A stretch of DNA of 55,012 nucleotides, taken from contig JANSXC010000033.1 of NCBI GenBank assembly GCA_024743115.1, positions 1-55,012 on the forward strand, given 5' to 3'. The notes below the pieces were generated by a model, which was not told the DNA's origin, did not search any database, and saw nothing but the letters and a program-made list of their open reading frames with translations. The position numbers were made by a program, and so were the translations under genes. This document shows, piece by piece, positions 42,244 through 51,429 of the stretch (within the stretch, counting starts at the first letter, position 1; each line of letters opens with the position of its first letter). Source of the stretch: a bacterium (GTDB lineage Bacteria > Planctomycetota > UBA1135 > UBA2386).

Positions 42244-43941
42244 ATGTCCTCCGACGACCTCTCCATCGCCCGTTCCATCCCGCTGCGTCCGCTGAATGAA
42301 GTCGCCCGCGTCATGGGGCTGTCCCCGGACGATCTCGAGCCCTACGGCCATGCCAAGGCCAAGGTGTCGCTCGACGTGCTCGACAAGATGGAGGTGCGCG
42401 ACAAGGCGCGCTACGTCGTGGTTACGGCGATCTCACCGACCCCGTTCGGCGAGGGTAAGACCGTGCACACGGTGGGCATCTCGCAGGCGTTGAACCGTAT
42501 CGGTCAGCGCGCGTGCTGCGTGATTCGCCAGCCCTCGATGGGGCCGGTGTTCGGGATCAAGGGTGGCGCTGCCGGGGGCGGTTACTCGCAGGTCGTGCCG
42601 CCCGAGGAACTCAATCTTCACCTCACGGGCGACTTCCACGCGGTGACCGCGGCGCACAACCTCTGCGCGGCGTTCCTCGACGCGCATCTGTTCCACGGCA
42701 ACGAACTCGACATCGACCCCGACCAGATCACGTGGCGCCGCGTGCTCGACATGAACGACCGCGCGCTGCGGCAGGTCGAGGTCGCGCGCGGCGGTGAGAA
42801 GAACGGCACGCCACGCGTGACCGGTTTCGACATCACGTCGGCGAGCGAGATCATGGCGATCCTCGGTCTTGCGAAGGACATCAAGGACCTGCGCCAGCGG
42901 CTCGGTGCGATCGTCGTGGGCTACGACAAGGCCGGCAAGCCGGTCACCGCTGAGGATCTCAAGGCGGCGGGCTCGATGACGGCGCTGCTCAAGGACGCGC
43001 TCAAGCCGACGCTGATGCAGACGCTCGAAGGCACGCCCGCGCTCGTGCACACGGGACCGTTCGCCAACATCGCGCACGGCAACAGTTCGATCGTTGCGGA
43101 CCAGGTGGCCTTGCGTGGACTCGACTTCGTCGTCACGGAGGCGGGCTTCGGCGCCGACATGGGCGCCGAGAAGTTCTTCGACATCAAGTGTCGCGCCTCG
43201 GGTCTGAAGCCCGATGCGGCGCTGCTCGTGGCGACCGTGCGGGCGCTCAAGTCGCACAGCGGTAAGTTCGAGCTCAAGCCCGGCAAGCCGCTGCCGGAAG
43301 GCCTCACGACCGAGGATCTCGGGGCGCTCGAGGCCGGCATCGGCAACCTGCAGAAGCAGATCGAGAATGTGCGCGTGTTCGGCATTCCGGTCGTCGTGGC
43401 GATCAACAAGTTCCCGACCGACAGCGAGGCCGAGATCGCGTTCGTCAAGGAGGCCGCGCTGGCGGCGGGGGCGAGTGCCGCTCACGTCTCGACCCTGTTC
43501 GCCGACGGCGGCAAGGGCGGCGAAGAACTTGCGCACGCGCTCGTGGCGGCGTGTGACGAGCCGAGCTCGTTCCGCTTCCTCTACCCGAGCGAAGCGCCGC
43601 TGAAGGAGAAGATCGAAACGCTCGCGACTAAGATCTATGGCGCCGACGGCGTCGACTACGAGCCCGAAGCGGACAAGCAGCTCGCGCTGTTCGAGGAGCG
43701 TGGCTACGGCCACTTCCCGATCTGCATGGCGAAGACCCAATACTCGCTGAGCCACGATCCCAAGCTGCTCGGACGGCCCAGCGGCTACCGGTTCGTCGTG
43801 CGCGACGCGCGCGTCGCGGTGGGCGCCGGTTTCGTCTATCCGCTCGCGGGCGCGATCATGACGATGCCGGGGCTCGGCAAGTCGCCGGGCGGCCACAAGA
43901 TCGACATCGACGACGACGGCAACGTCGTCGGTATGCTGTAG
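42244..43941 (+). CDS. fhs: Formate-tetrahydrofolate ligase
   Basis: 565 residues from ATG 42244. Activates formate with ATP to 10-formyl-THF, the entry of one-carbon units into folate pools. The N-terminal P-loop is SPTPFGEGKTVHTVG, near residues 64-78. RQPSMGPVFGIKGGAAGGGY, FHAVTAAHNLCAAFLD and HGNSSIVADQVAL are family signatures. The C-terminal PGLGKSPGGHKIDID completes the enzyme. Length and order are normal. The region directly after the stop begins the accessory island. Confidence 0.95.
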   Translation: MSSDDLSIARSIPLRPLNEVARVMGLSPDDLEPYGHAKAKVSLDVLDKMEVRDKARYVVVTAISPTPFGEGKTVHTVGISQALNRIGQRACCVIRQPSMGPVFGIKGGAAGGGYSQVVPPEELNLHLTGDFHAVTAAHNLCAAFLDAHLFHGNELDIDPDQITWRRVLDMNDRALRQVEVARGGEKNGTPRVTGFDITSASEIMAILGLAKDIKDLRQRLGAIVVGYDKAGKPVTAEDLKAAGSMTALLKDALKPTLMQTLEGTPALVHTGPFANIAHGNSSIVADQVALRGLDFVVTEAGFGADMGAEKFFDIKCRASGLKPDAALLVATVRALKSHSGKFELKPGKPLPEGLTTEDLGALEAGIGNLQKQIENVRVFGIPVVVAINKFPTDSEAEIAFVKEAALAAGASAAHVSTLFADGGKGGEELAHALVAACDEPSSFRFLYPSEAPLKEKIETLATKIYGADGVDYEPEADKQLALFEERGYGHFPICMAKTQYSLSHDPKLLGRPSGYRFVVRDARVAVGAGFVYPLAGAIMTMPGLGKSPGGHKIDIDDDGNVVGML

Positions 43942-43983
43942 CGCGCGGCCTGTCGCGCCCGATGGCCAGAGCTGGATCGAGCG

Positions 43984-44011
43984 GCGTTTGAAAGCTCCGG
44001 GCCCGGGCCTC
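43984..44011 (+). repeat. Left copy of an imperfect direct repeat flanking the TIR-STAND gene
   Basis: 28 bases beginning GCGTTTGAAAGCTC. The other copy is at 49061-49087. The first 14 bases are identical and the next 13 match at 11 positions after a 1-base gap. It starts 42 bases after the fhs stop. Confidence 0.75.
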
Positions 44012-44073
44012 AGGGCTGAGCTGCTAAGCTCCTAGGGCCGAAGGTCCGGCTCCTGCGGGGCATTGGATAGGCG

Positions 44074-44193
44074 ATGGCGCTCGATGCGCGCGGCGACACG
44101 CTGTCGATGACCTCGGTGTGCGCCAATGGTTGAATCACACTGTGGCTTGATGGGGACCGGCTGGTCTTCGACCCCTTCATCGGACTCGTGCGG
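44074..44193 (+). pseudogene. Possible remnant of a metallo-beta-lactamase-fold gene with an in-frame TGA
   Basis: From ATG 44107 the frame reads MTSVCANG, a TGA at 44131-44133, then ITLWLDGDRLVFDPFIGLV. The second part matches the early strand pattern of metallo-beta-lactamase-fold hydrolases (x-L-x-x-D-G-x-x-L-x-x-D-P-F). Downstream, no proper T-H-x-H-x-D-H motif follows (GTHRSAGDRG is the nearest), and similarity fades. This looks like a decayed fragment. Because selB is in the genome, a selenocysteine reading of the TGA was considered but is weak. The rest of 43942-44369, a 428-base stretch before the TIR-STAND gene, contains no other gene. Confidence 0.35.
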
Positions 44194-44369
44194 GATTCAT
44201 CCCCTAGTGCGACGCTGATGCAAGTGGCTTGGGTCGAGCGCGATAGTTCGATCCACGGCACTCATCGAAGCGCCGGTGATCGTGGATTGACCGTGCAGTC
44301 GTCCTTAAGATCGGCGCGGGGAGTCGCCCGCGACTCGCGATCCTGTGAGGACCGAATCCGACGGCTTGC

Positions 44370-47300
44370 ATGCACTCTTCGCCGAAACGCTACGACGTCT
44401 TCCTGAGCTACCATTGGCTGGACCGGGCGATCGTTGACTCGCTGGCCCGGGCGCTACGGAAGTGCGGTATCGAGCCCTTCCTGGATCGGTGGTATCTCGT
44501 TCCCGGCAAGGCCTGGCCCGGTGCCTTGGAGCAGGCCCTCACTAATTGTCGCGCCGTCGCGGTGCTCGTTGGACCCCATGGGTTTGGTTCGTGGCAACAG
44601 CGTGAGAGGAGTCTGGCGCTCGATCGCCAGACTGCTGACCCGTCGTTTCCGGTGGTCCCCGTGCTGTTGCCCGGCAGTGAAGAGCCCGGCCTCGGATTCC
44701 TCGGACTCAACACCTGGGTCGACCTGCGGCAAGTTGGCATCGATGAGCAACAGCTCGACGTGCTCGTCGCGGCGACCCGCGGCGAGGCCATCGGACCTGA
44801 GATCGGTGAGGCGCTCGCGAGCGCACGCGCCACGATCTGTCCCTATCGCGGCCTGCGGCCCTTCCGCGAGGAAGACGCGGAGTTCTTCTGCGGGCGCGAG
44901 GAGTACACCGAACGGTTGGTGGAGATCGTCCTGGCAACGCCGCTCGTCGGGGTCATCGGGGCATCGGGCAGCGGCAAGTCGTCCGTCGTACGAGCTGGCT
45001 TGTTTCCAGCACTGCGGCGGGCCACCGGTGACACTATCTGGGAGATCGCGAAGGTGGTGCCCGGTGATCAGCCGCTGAAGGCACTCGCTGCGGCACTGGT
45101 GCCGGTCCTCGAGCCCGAGATGTCGCGGGTCGACCGTCGCGCGGAGATCAACAAGCTCGCCGAACACCTCGCGGCTGGCCGCCTGACGCTCGCCGAAGTG
45201 GTGACGGACCTCCTGGAGGTCCAGCCGGGCACGACCCGGCTGCTACTGTTCGTCGATCAGTGGGAGGAGCTCTACACGCTCTGCTCGAACGATGCGGAGC
45301 GCGATCGGTTCGTGCAGGCCGTTCTCGATGCAACGACAGCGTGCCCGGTTTCGGTCGTGCTCGCAATGCGCGGCGACTTCTTCGGGTACGCGCTGCACGA
45401 CCGCCGGCTCGCCGACGCGCTACAGGACCATGTCGTTAATCTCGGCCCAATGACGAGCGAAGAACTCGAGCGCTCGATCCGACGGCCGGCGGACCGGGTT
45501 GGTCTCGAGTTCGAGTCGGGCCTCGTCGACCGGATGATGGACGATGTCGGTAACGAGCCGGGTAACCTGCCGCTGCTCGAGTTCGTGCTGACCTCGCTCT
45601 GGGAGCGGCGTCGAGCCGGCACGATGCACCACGCCGCGTACGAGGAGATCGGTGGTGTGGAAGGTGCGATTGCTAATCGCGCCGATGAGGTATTCGCCAA
45701 GCTGTCGGTGACGGAACAGGCCGCAGCCCGGCGCGTTCTGATTCGGATGGTGCGGCTGGGCGAAGGCACCGAGGACACCCGCCGACGGATCGTCGCGCCA
45801 ACCTTGGACGAGGAAACTGCTGCTGTCCTGCGCGAGTTGGCGAGTGCGCGACTCGTTGTCACCGGCCGGGACGACGCCCGTGGCGATGACACCGCGGAGG
45901 TCGCGCACGAGGCGCTCATTCGCAGCTGGCAGCTTCTGCGGGGCTGGGTCGAGGCGGATCGCGAGTTCTTGCGCGCGCGAGCGCGGATCGAGAATGCGGC
46001 GTCGCAATGGGAGGAGGACGATCACGATGAGGATCGGCTGCTGCCGGTCGGTCGCGCCCTGGTCGAGGCCGAAGAACTGGTCGCGACGCGCCGCGGGGAC
46101 CTCGGCCAGCGCGTGGTCGATTTCGTCGATTTGTCGAGCCAGATGGCTCACCGACAGCAACGGCGGCGCGCCCGGCGGGCCCGCCTGCTGATCTCGGTCA
46201 TGACGGTACTGGCAGTGACGGCGAGTTGGTTCGGCGTCCAGGCACACTACGCCGAGCGCGAAGCCTCGACCAATCTGACCACCGCCAACCAGGCCACGGC
46301 GCGCGCCAAAGCTAACCTGATCGAAGCGCACCTGCAGAAGGATCGTGCCGAGGATGAACGCAACAACGCGTTGCGAACGCAGTCGCGTTTCCTGGTCGAC
46401 CTGGCGCGTCAACGCTCGAATGCCGGCGACTCGCGCCAGGCGATCTTGCTCGCGCTCGAGGCTCTGCCGCGCGACCTACGAAGTCCAGAGCGGCCTGAGC
46501 TCGCAGCAGCATGGGCCGCATTGCACGAGGTGCTTGTGGCCGGCGTCGACGCGCCATCGATGTTGGCCGAACAGCTCGACCGCAGGGCCGTGCTCGCCGA
46601 CTGGAGCCCAGACGGTAAGCGGCTCTACACGTGTTCCCAGGGCAAACTCGAAGCGTGGGATCGCAACGGTCGATCGCCCGAGGTGGTTGCGGAGATCGAA
46701 GGCCAACCCGAGGTGAGCCCGGACGGCCGCCGCATCCTGGTTTGGGGCATCGGGGGGTTGCGGATCGTGCCGACGGACGGAAATGGGCAGGCGGTCGAGC
46801 TGGACACGAGCACTCGCCGGTACTCGCGCGTCGAGTGGAGCGCCGATGGGACCCGGATCCTCACGGTTGACGAGTCCGCCACCCGGGTTTGGCAGGTCGG
46901 CGTTGCGGCACAGCCGGTCGTCTGGCCCGGCATCAATCCGGCCGCATGGAGCCCACAAGGTGCGCGACTCCTCGTGGCACCGGGCGACACCACGGTCCGA
47001 ATCCTCGAAGCCGACGGCTCGGAGATCGAGTTCCCCGGTGGGCTCTCCGGCGTGTACCACCTTTCATGGAGCTCGAATGGCAAGAGAGTGATCGTCGGTA
47101 GGGGTGGGCGCGCCCGGGTCTGGGACGTCGGCGGCGACAGCCCACCACGCATGCTGCGTGCCGTCGAAGGCAAGATTTTCCGCGGATTGAGCCCAGATGG
47201 ACGCCGCGTCTGCATCACGTCCCCGCCCTCGCTGTACGCAACCTGGACAGCGAAACTCGTGAGTCTTGACGAGTCGATCCCGCCGGTGGAACTCGGCCCC

Positions 47301-48941
47301 GTTAGGGACGTGGCGTGGAGCCCGGACGGCTCGCAGGTCGCGGTTGCCAGTAGCGATAGCCTGACGAACGGGAGTATCCGCAACAGTGACGGTACCGGTG
47401 AACCAATCGCCCTAAGCGCCTGGGATGTCTACGGTGTGCAGTGGAGCCCCGACGGCCGACGGGTCTTGGCTCACTCCTTCGAACGGGTTCAGATCTTCTC
47501 GGCGGACGGGCGGGCTGGCGACGTCGCGCCGGTGGCAACGAGAGGCAACAAGCGCGGCTGGCGATTCAGCTCCGACGGTGCCCGCTTGGTCACGACTTCT
47601 ACCCGCCACTCCGCGGTCTGGAACACGGCAGGCACGGGCCCGACGTTTCCACGGTTCGGAGGTGCGCGTCGGTGGGCTTTCAGCCCGGACGGCAGCCGGC
47701 TCGTCACCTCCGGCAACCTCGATGGGGACAAGCACGCCGTCCGGGTCTGGCCCCTGAACAGCGCAGCCGATCCGATCGAGGTCGCCGGCCCGCGACGCGA
47801 GCTCGGAGACTTCGAGTGGAGCGCGGACGGCCAACACCTACTTGTCCGCCCCAAGCCAGCGTCATTCTCGAAGCCCGTCCCCTCGCCCCGCACCTGGATT
47901 CTGACCGGAGCGGGCGAGCCAGTTCGGTTACCGGGCAACGGCGAGACGTTGCAGGCCGCTGCGTTCGGTCCCGAGGGCCAGCGCATCGCGATTGCGCAGG
48001 CGGGAGCCGCGACCGCCGAGATCCATGCCCTCGACGGTGTGGGCCCGCCGATCGCACTCACAGGCCCGTCGGCGCCGATCACTTCACTTGCCTGGCGCTC
48101 CGGCGGCGACCGCCTCATGGCAACCTGCGAAGGTGGCAGCGTTTGGATTTGGGACGCCCAGGGCCGAGCCATGGATCGCGAGTTCCAGGGCAGGGCCTTT
48201 CGCATCGTCGCCTGGAGTCCCGACGGGCGCCGGCTCGTTACCGTTACGGACAACGCGGGCGCCAGGATCAGGTCGCTGGACGGCGTGGCTGCGCAGGACG
48301 AGAGGCGCTTTGCGGGCGAAGACCTGCACCTCGTCGCGTGGAGCCCCGACAACTGCCTCATCGCCTGCGTTTATGCCAAGGAAGCGTCTTTATCGTGGCG
48401 CCATTACGCCGACTTCGAAGTTGTCGTTCGCTCGGCCGATGGCAGCCAGCGGCCGGTGACGTGGAAGCACGCCGGCGAGACCCTGCGCTCGTTCGCCTGG
48501 AGTCCCGACAGCACCCGGATCCTGGGGGTCACCGTCAACAAGCACAACACCGTACCTACTGCTTGGATCTGGCGTGCAAATGGTGAGGAGTCGCCAATTG
48601 CGTGGCGTGTACCCGACATGGCCGGCCACAACTCGAACGAGATCCGTGCCGCGTCCTGGAGTCCCGACAGTCGTCGGGTCTTGTTGCACACCAGCGAGCG
48701 TTTCATTCGCGTCGTGAACTCGGATGGCACTGGTGAGCCGATCCTTCTGCAGGGAGTCAGAAACTCGTCGAGCTCATCATGGACGCCCGACGGCAAGTTC
48801 ATCTTCGTGGGCTCCTACGACGGCGGACGATCCTCGGGGTTGTTTCGTGTCGCTGACGAGCTGGTCACGTACGCGAAGGGGCTCGGTATCAGGCCGCTGA
48901 CGTCGAGCGAAAGAGGGCAGTTCTTTCTCGATGACAGATAG
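44370..48941 (+). CDS. TIR - STAND NTPase - membrane/coiled-coil - WD40-repeat protein
   Basis: 1523 residues. Residues 6-135 are a TIR domain: KRYDVFLSYHWLDRAIVDSL, FLDRWYLVPG, and WQQRE with E79 at the position of the catalytic glutamate of NAD+-cleaving TIRs. CPYRGLRPFREEDAEFFCGR (157-176) is the hallmark linker of nSTAND1-type NTPases. The P-loop is GASGSGKSS at 197-205 and the Walker B-like strand is LLLFVDQWEE near 290-300. A hydrophobic helix lies at about 606-628, followed by a heptad-rich coiled coil. From about residue 725 to the end I count 18 repeats of the W/F-S-P-D-G-x-x kind, enough for two or three beta-propellers. Known TIR-STAND-sensor proteins act in bacterial conflict or abortive defence. 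This role is inferred here. Confidence 0.93.
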   Translation: MHSSPKRYDVFLSYHWLDRAIVDSLARALRKCGIEPFLDRWYLVPGKAWPGALEQALTNCRAVAVLVGPHGFGSWQQRERSLALDRQTADPSFPVVPVLLPGSEEPGLGFLGLNTWVDLRQVGIDEQQLDVLVAATRGEAIGPEIGEALASARATICPYRGLRPFREEDAEFFCGREEYTERLVEIVLATPLVGVIGASGSGKSSVVRAGLFPALRRATGDTIWEIAKVVPGDQPLKALAAALVPVLEPEMSRVDRRAEINKLAEHLAAGRLTLAEVVTDLLEVQPGTTRLLLFVDQWEELYTLCSNDAERDRFVQAVLDATTACPVSVVLAMRGDFFGYALHDRRLADALQDHVVNLGPMTSEELERSIRRPADRVGLEFESGLVDRMMDDVGNEPGNLPLLEFVLTSLWERRRAGTMHHAAYEEIGGVEGAIANRADEVFAKLSVTEQAAARRVLIRMVRLGEGTEDTRRRIVAPTLDEETAAVLRELASARLVVTGRDDARGDDTAEVAHEALIRSWQLLRGWVEADREFLRARARIENAASQWEEDDHDEDRLLPVGRALVEAEELVATRRGDLGQRVVDFVDLSSQMAHRQQRRRARRARLLISVMTVLAVTASWFGVQAHYAEREASTNLTTANQATARAKANLIEAHLQKDRAEDERNNALRTQSRFLVDLARQRSNAGDSRQAILLALEALPRDLRSPERPELAAAWAALHEVLVAGVDAPSMLAEQLDRRAVLADWSPDGKRLYTCSQGKLEAWDRNGRSPEVVAEIEGQPEVSPDGRRILVWGIGGLRIVPTDGNGQAVELDTSTRRYSRVEWSADGTRILTVDESATRVWQVGVAAQPVVWPGINPAAWSPQGARLLVAPGDTTVRILEADGSEIEFPGGLSGVYHLSWSSNGKRVIVGRGGRARVWDVGGDSPPRMLRAVEGKIFRGLSPDGRRVCITSPPSLYATWTAKLVSLDESIPPVELGPVRDVAWSPDGSQVAVASSDSLTNGSIRNSDGTGEPIALSAWDVYGVQWSPDGRRVLAHSFERVQIFSADGRAGDVAPVATRGNKRGWRFSSDGARLVTTSTRHSAVWNTAGTGPTFPRFGGARRWAFSPDGSRLVTSGNLDGDKHAVRVWPLNSAADPIEVAGPRRELGDFEWSADGQHLLVRPKPASFSKPVPSPRTWILTGAGEPVRLPGNGETLQAAAFGPEGQRIAIAQAGAATAEIHALDGVGPPIALTGPSAPITSLAWRSGGDRLMATCEGGSVWIWDAQGRAMDREFQGRAFRIVAWSPDGRRLVTVTDNAGARIRSLDGVAAQDERRFAGEDLHLVAWSPDNCLIACVYAKEASLSWRHYADFEVVVRSADGSQRPVTWKHAGETLRSFAWSPDSTRILGVTVNKHNTVPTAWIWRANGEESPIAWRVPDMAGHNSNEIRAASWSPDSRRVLLHTSERFIRVVNSDGTGEPILLQGVRNSSSSSWTPDGKFIFVGSYDGGRSSGLFRVADELVTYAKGLGIRPLTSSERGQFFLDDR

Positions 48942-48967
48942 TCGCGACCCGCCGCGCGTCACCAGGG

Positions 48968-49171
48968 TTACTCCAGCGGTCGCAGCGTCGCGGTAAGCAA
49001 CCAGGGCCTCCTGGCGTTCTTGAGAAGCCAGGGACGGAGTTCGGCCAGGCCACCTCCGCTGCGTTTGAAAGCTCGGGCACCGGCCTCGCCGCCGCTGGGA
49101 TCCAACGCGTACACCTCGAGTTCCTCGGTTGCCCAGTCAACGCCGACGAAGAGCATGAGGTCGTCGTTCAT
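48968..49171 (-). pseudogene. Truncated IS110-family transposase (N-terminus only)
   Basis: 67 residues from ATG 49171, then a stop. LFVGVDWATEELEVYALDPS is the start of the IS110 DEDD transposase, with the first catalytic Asp at D12. LAELRPWLL is the following conserved helix. The rest of the about 300-400-residue protein is missing and the TIR-STAND gene begins within 30 bases of the truncation. The element is therefore dead, and its end may mark an old rearrangement. Confidence 0.7.
49061..49087 (+). repeat. Right copy of the imperfect direct repeat flanking the TIR-STAND gene
   Basis: Matches 43984-44011 as described there, about 5.08 kb away in the same orientation. This copy lies inside the IS110 transposase remnant, in the codons for ARAFKRS. 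The left copy may therefore be a small remnant of the same element. Confidence 0.75.
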
Positions 49172-49421
49172 GAGTTATCCTGATCGCTGAGACCGACTGC
49201 CGCGTTCCGCGACGATTACTGTAGTGGCGCTCATGGCATCGACTGCCCGCTGGTCTTCAGGACGCGGTTGTCTGCCGAGGTACGGGTCCGCCTAGGAGTT
49301 TGAGACTCCGGGGGCATGGTGGCGCTGGCAGGCCGCCGGACCGAGCTGAGTCTACTGGGGCAGGATCTGGGCGTTCCCCAACCGGTACAGGGAAGATTGG
49401 GCCAAGCGGACGGCTTCGCCG
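49172..49421. other. Gene-free stretch upstream of the transposase remnant
   Basis: 250 bases without a supportable gene. A small hairpin, GGAGT-TTGAG-ACTCC, is at 49295-49309. If the adjacent remnant is IS110-type, this is where the left end and the bridge-RNA-coding region of such elements normally lie. I cannot identify a bridge RNA by eye. Confidence 0.4.
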
Positions 49422-51398
49422 TCACAGCGCCGCGCGCACGCGCGCGGCGACGTTCTCCGGCGTGAAGCCGAAGTGCTCCGCGAGCACCTTGTAGGGTGCA
49501 CTCGCGCCGAAGCCCGAATGGCCGATGCAGCGATCGAGTCGGCCCGTGAGCTGGCACCACCATTCCGGGCGCCCCATCTCGACCGCGAAGATCGCGGCGT
49601 CGCCGAGTACGGCCTTTTGGTAGCCGTCGTCCTGACCGAGGAACAGTTCGAGGCACGGCATCGAGACCACGCGGGTTGGGGTGCCGCCCGCGGTCAGTTG
49701 CTCGGCGGCCGCGACGGCAAGTCCGACCTCGGCGCCCGTGGCGACGATCGTAGCGGTGGCGTTGGGTTGGTCCTGCAGGACGTAGCCGCCGCGCAGAACG
49801 TCCGCGGGATCCCAGCCGTCGGCGTGGGGCAGAGCAGGCAGGCCCTGGCGCGTGAGGGCGAGCGCGACCGGCCCGTCGCGCCGCGACGCCGCCCAGGTCC
49901 AGGCCGCGGCGACCTCGGGGCCGTCGGCGGGGCGGAACACGTGTAGGCCGGGGATCGCTCGCAGCGTCGCGAGATGCTCGACGGGCTGATGGGTCGGGCC
50001 GTCCTCGCCGACCATGAGGCTGTCGTGCGTGTAGACGAACACGCCGGGGATCTTCATCAGCGACGCGAGCCGGATCGGCGTGCGCATGTAGTCGGCGAAG
50101 ACCAGGAACGTGCTGCCGGCCGGCACGAAGCCGCCGAACAGCGAGATGCCGTTCATCACGGCTCCCATCGCGTGTTCGCGAACGCCGAAATGCAGTGTGC
50201 GACCGGTGCGATCTGCGGCCGAGAACGACCCGCTGCTCTTGATGCGAGTCTTGGTCGACGGGTCGAGGTCGGCGCTGCCGGAGACCAGGCCGGGCATCAG
50301 TTCGGCGAGCTTCTGAATCACCTTGCCCGAGAGTGCGCGGGTCGCGGCGGGCTCATCGCCGACTGCGGTGACGAGCTGCGCGAGCAAATCCGCGGGCACC
50401 GTGCGGTCACAGAACGCCTGCCACGCCTTGGCGGCATCGGGGTTCTGCGCTTCCCAGCCCTGCTGCTCTCCGACCCAGCGCAGGCGTTCCTGCTCGTTGC
50501 GGTCGGCGGCCTGCTGGAAGATCGCCCGTGCGCGATCGTCGACGAAGAACTCGTCGGCCGGCAGCCCGAGTGCGGCCTTGGTCGCGGTAACCTCGTCGGT
50601 GCCCAGCGGCGCACCGTGCACGCCGTGCGTGTCGGCCTTGTTGGGGCTGCCCTTACCGATCGTCGTGCGGCAGCAGATCAGCTGTGGTTTGCCCGAACCC
50701 CCGGTCGCCTTGGTGAGCGCGGCGCGGATCGCATCCGGATCGTGGCCGTCGATCGATTGTACTTCCCAGCCGGCAGCCTGGAAGCGCGCGGCAATGTCTT
50801 CGCTCGTGGCGAGCTCGGTGCGGCCCTCGATCGTGATCTGGTTGTCGTCGAACAGGCAGATCAGGTTGTCGAGCTGCAGGTGGCCGGCCAGTGCCGCGGC
50901 TTCCGCGCTGATGCCCTCCATCAGGTCGCCGTCGCCGACCGTGACGAACACGCGCGATCGCAGCAGCGGATTCTCGAACTGCGCGGCCGCCATCTCGGCA
51001 GCGATCGCCATGCCGACCGCGTTGGCGAAGCCTTGTCCGAGCGGGCCGGTCGTGGTCTCGACACCGACGGTCTCGCCGAACTCGGGATGGCCCGGGGTCT
51101 TGCTGTGCAGCTGGCGGAACTGCTTGAGATCGTCGATGTCGACCGGGTAGCCGGCGAGGTGCAGCACCGAGTAGAGCAGCATCGAACCGTGGCCGCCCGA
51201 CAGCACGAAGCGGTCGCGCCCGGCCCAGTCGGGGGCCTGCGGAGTCCAGCGCAGGAACTCGGTCCAAAGCACGGTCGCGACTTCGGCCATGCCCATTGGC
51301 ATGCCCGGATGGCCCGAGTTGGCACGTTGGATCGCGTCGATCGAGAGGCCGCGGATCGTGTTCGCGACGACGGTGACGTCTTGGCTCTGGACCATCAT
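49422..51398 (-). CDS. tkt: Transketolase
   Basis: 658 residues. Thiamine-diphosphate enzyme of the non-oxidative pentose phosphate and Calvin pathways, moving two-carbon ketol units. IDAIQRANSGHPGMPMGMAE is the N-terminal signature. GDGDLMEGISAEAAALAGHL leading to FDDNQITIEG is the TPP-binding G-D-G...N motif. LHFGVREHAMGAVMNGI contains the catalytic Glu that activates the cofactor. The C-terminal domain (VSMPCLELFLGQDDGYQKAV) is complete. Confidence 0.96.
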   Translation of the reverse strand: MMVQSQDVTVVANTIRGLSIDAIQRANSGHPGMPMGMAEVATVLWTEFLRWTPQAPDWAGRDRFVLSGGHGSMLLYSVLHLAGYPVDIDDLKQFRQLHSKTPGHPEFGETVGVETTTGPLGQGFANAVGMAIAAEMAAAQFENPLLRSRVFVTVGDGDLMEGISAEAAALAGHLQLDNLICLFDDNQITIEGRTELATSEDIAARFQAAGWEVQSIDGHDPDAIRAALTKATGGSGKPQLICCRTTIGKGSPNKADTHGVHGAPLGTDEVTATKAALGLPADEFFVDDRARAIFQQAADRNEQERLRWVGEQQGWEAQNPDAAKAWQAFCDRTVPADLLAQLVTAVGDEPAATRALSGKVIQKLAELMPGLVSGSADLDPSTKTRIKSSGSFSAADRTGRTLHFGVREHAMGAVMNGISLFGGFVPAGSTFLVFADYMRTPIRLASLMKIPGVFVYTHDSLMVGEDGPTHQPVEHLATLRAIPGLHVFRPADGPEVAAAWTWAASRRDGPVALALTRQGLPALPHADGWDPADVLRGGYVLQDQPNATATIVATGAEVGLAVAAAEQLTAGGTPTRVVSMPCLELFLGQDDGYQKAVLGDAAIFAVEMGRPEWWCQLTGRLDRCIGHSGFGASAPYKVLAEHFGFTPENVAARVRAAL

Positions 51399-51429
51399 GA
51401 CCGGACCTTAGCGGCCGGCCGGGCGGAAC

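Noticed and set aside
44131..44133. Selenocysteine codon in a functional gene
   Set aside because: Similarity covers only a short stretch, downstream metal-binding motifs are missing and no clear SECIS-like hairpin was seen. A pseudogene is more likely.
44287..44311. Promoter for the TIR-STAND gene (TTGACC and TAAGAT)
   Set aside because: Spacing of 13 bases is too short for a sigma-70 promoter.
49231..49656. 141-residue minus-strand frame as an accessory gene
   Set aside because: It runs in the wrong frame across the 3' end of transketolase and has Arg-rich filler.
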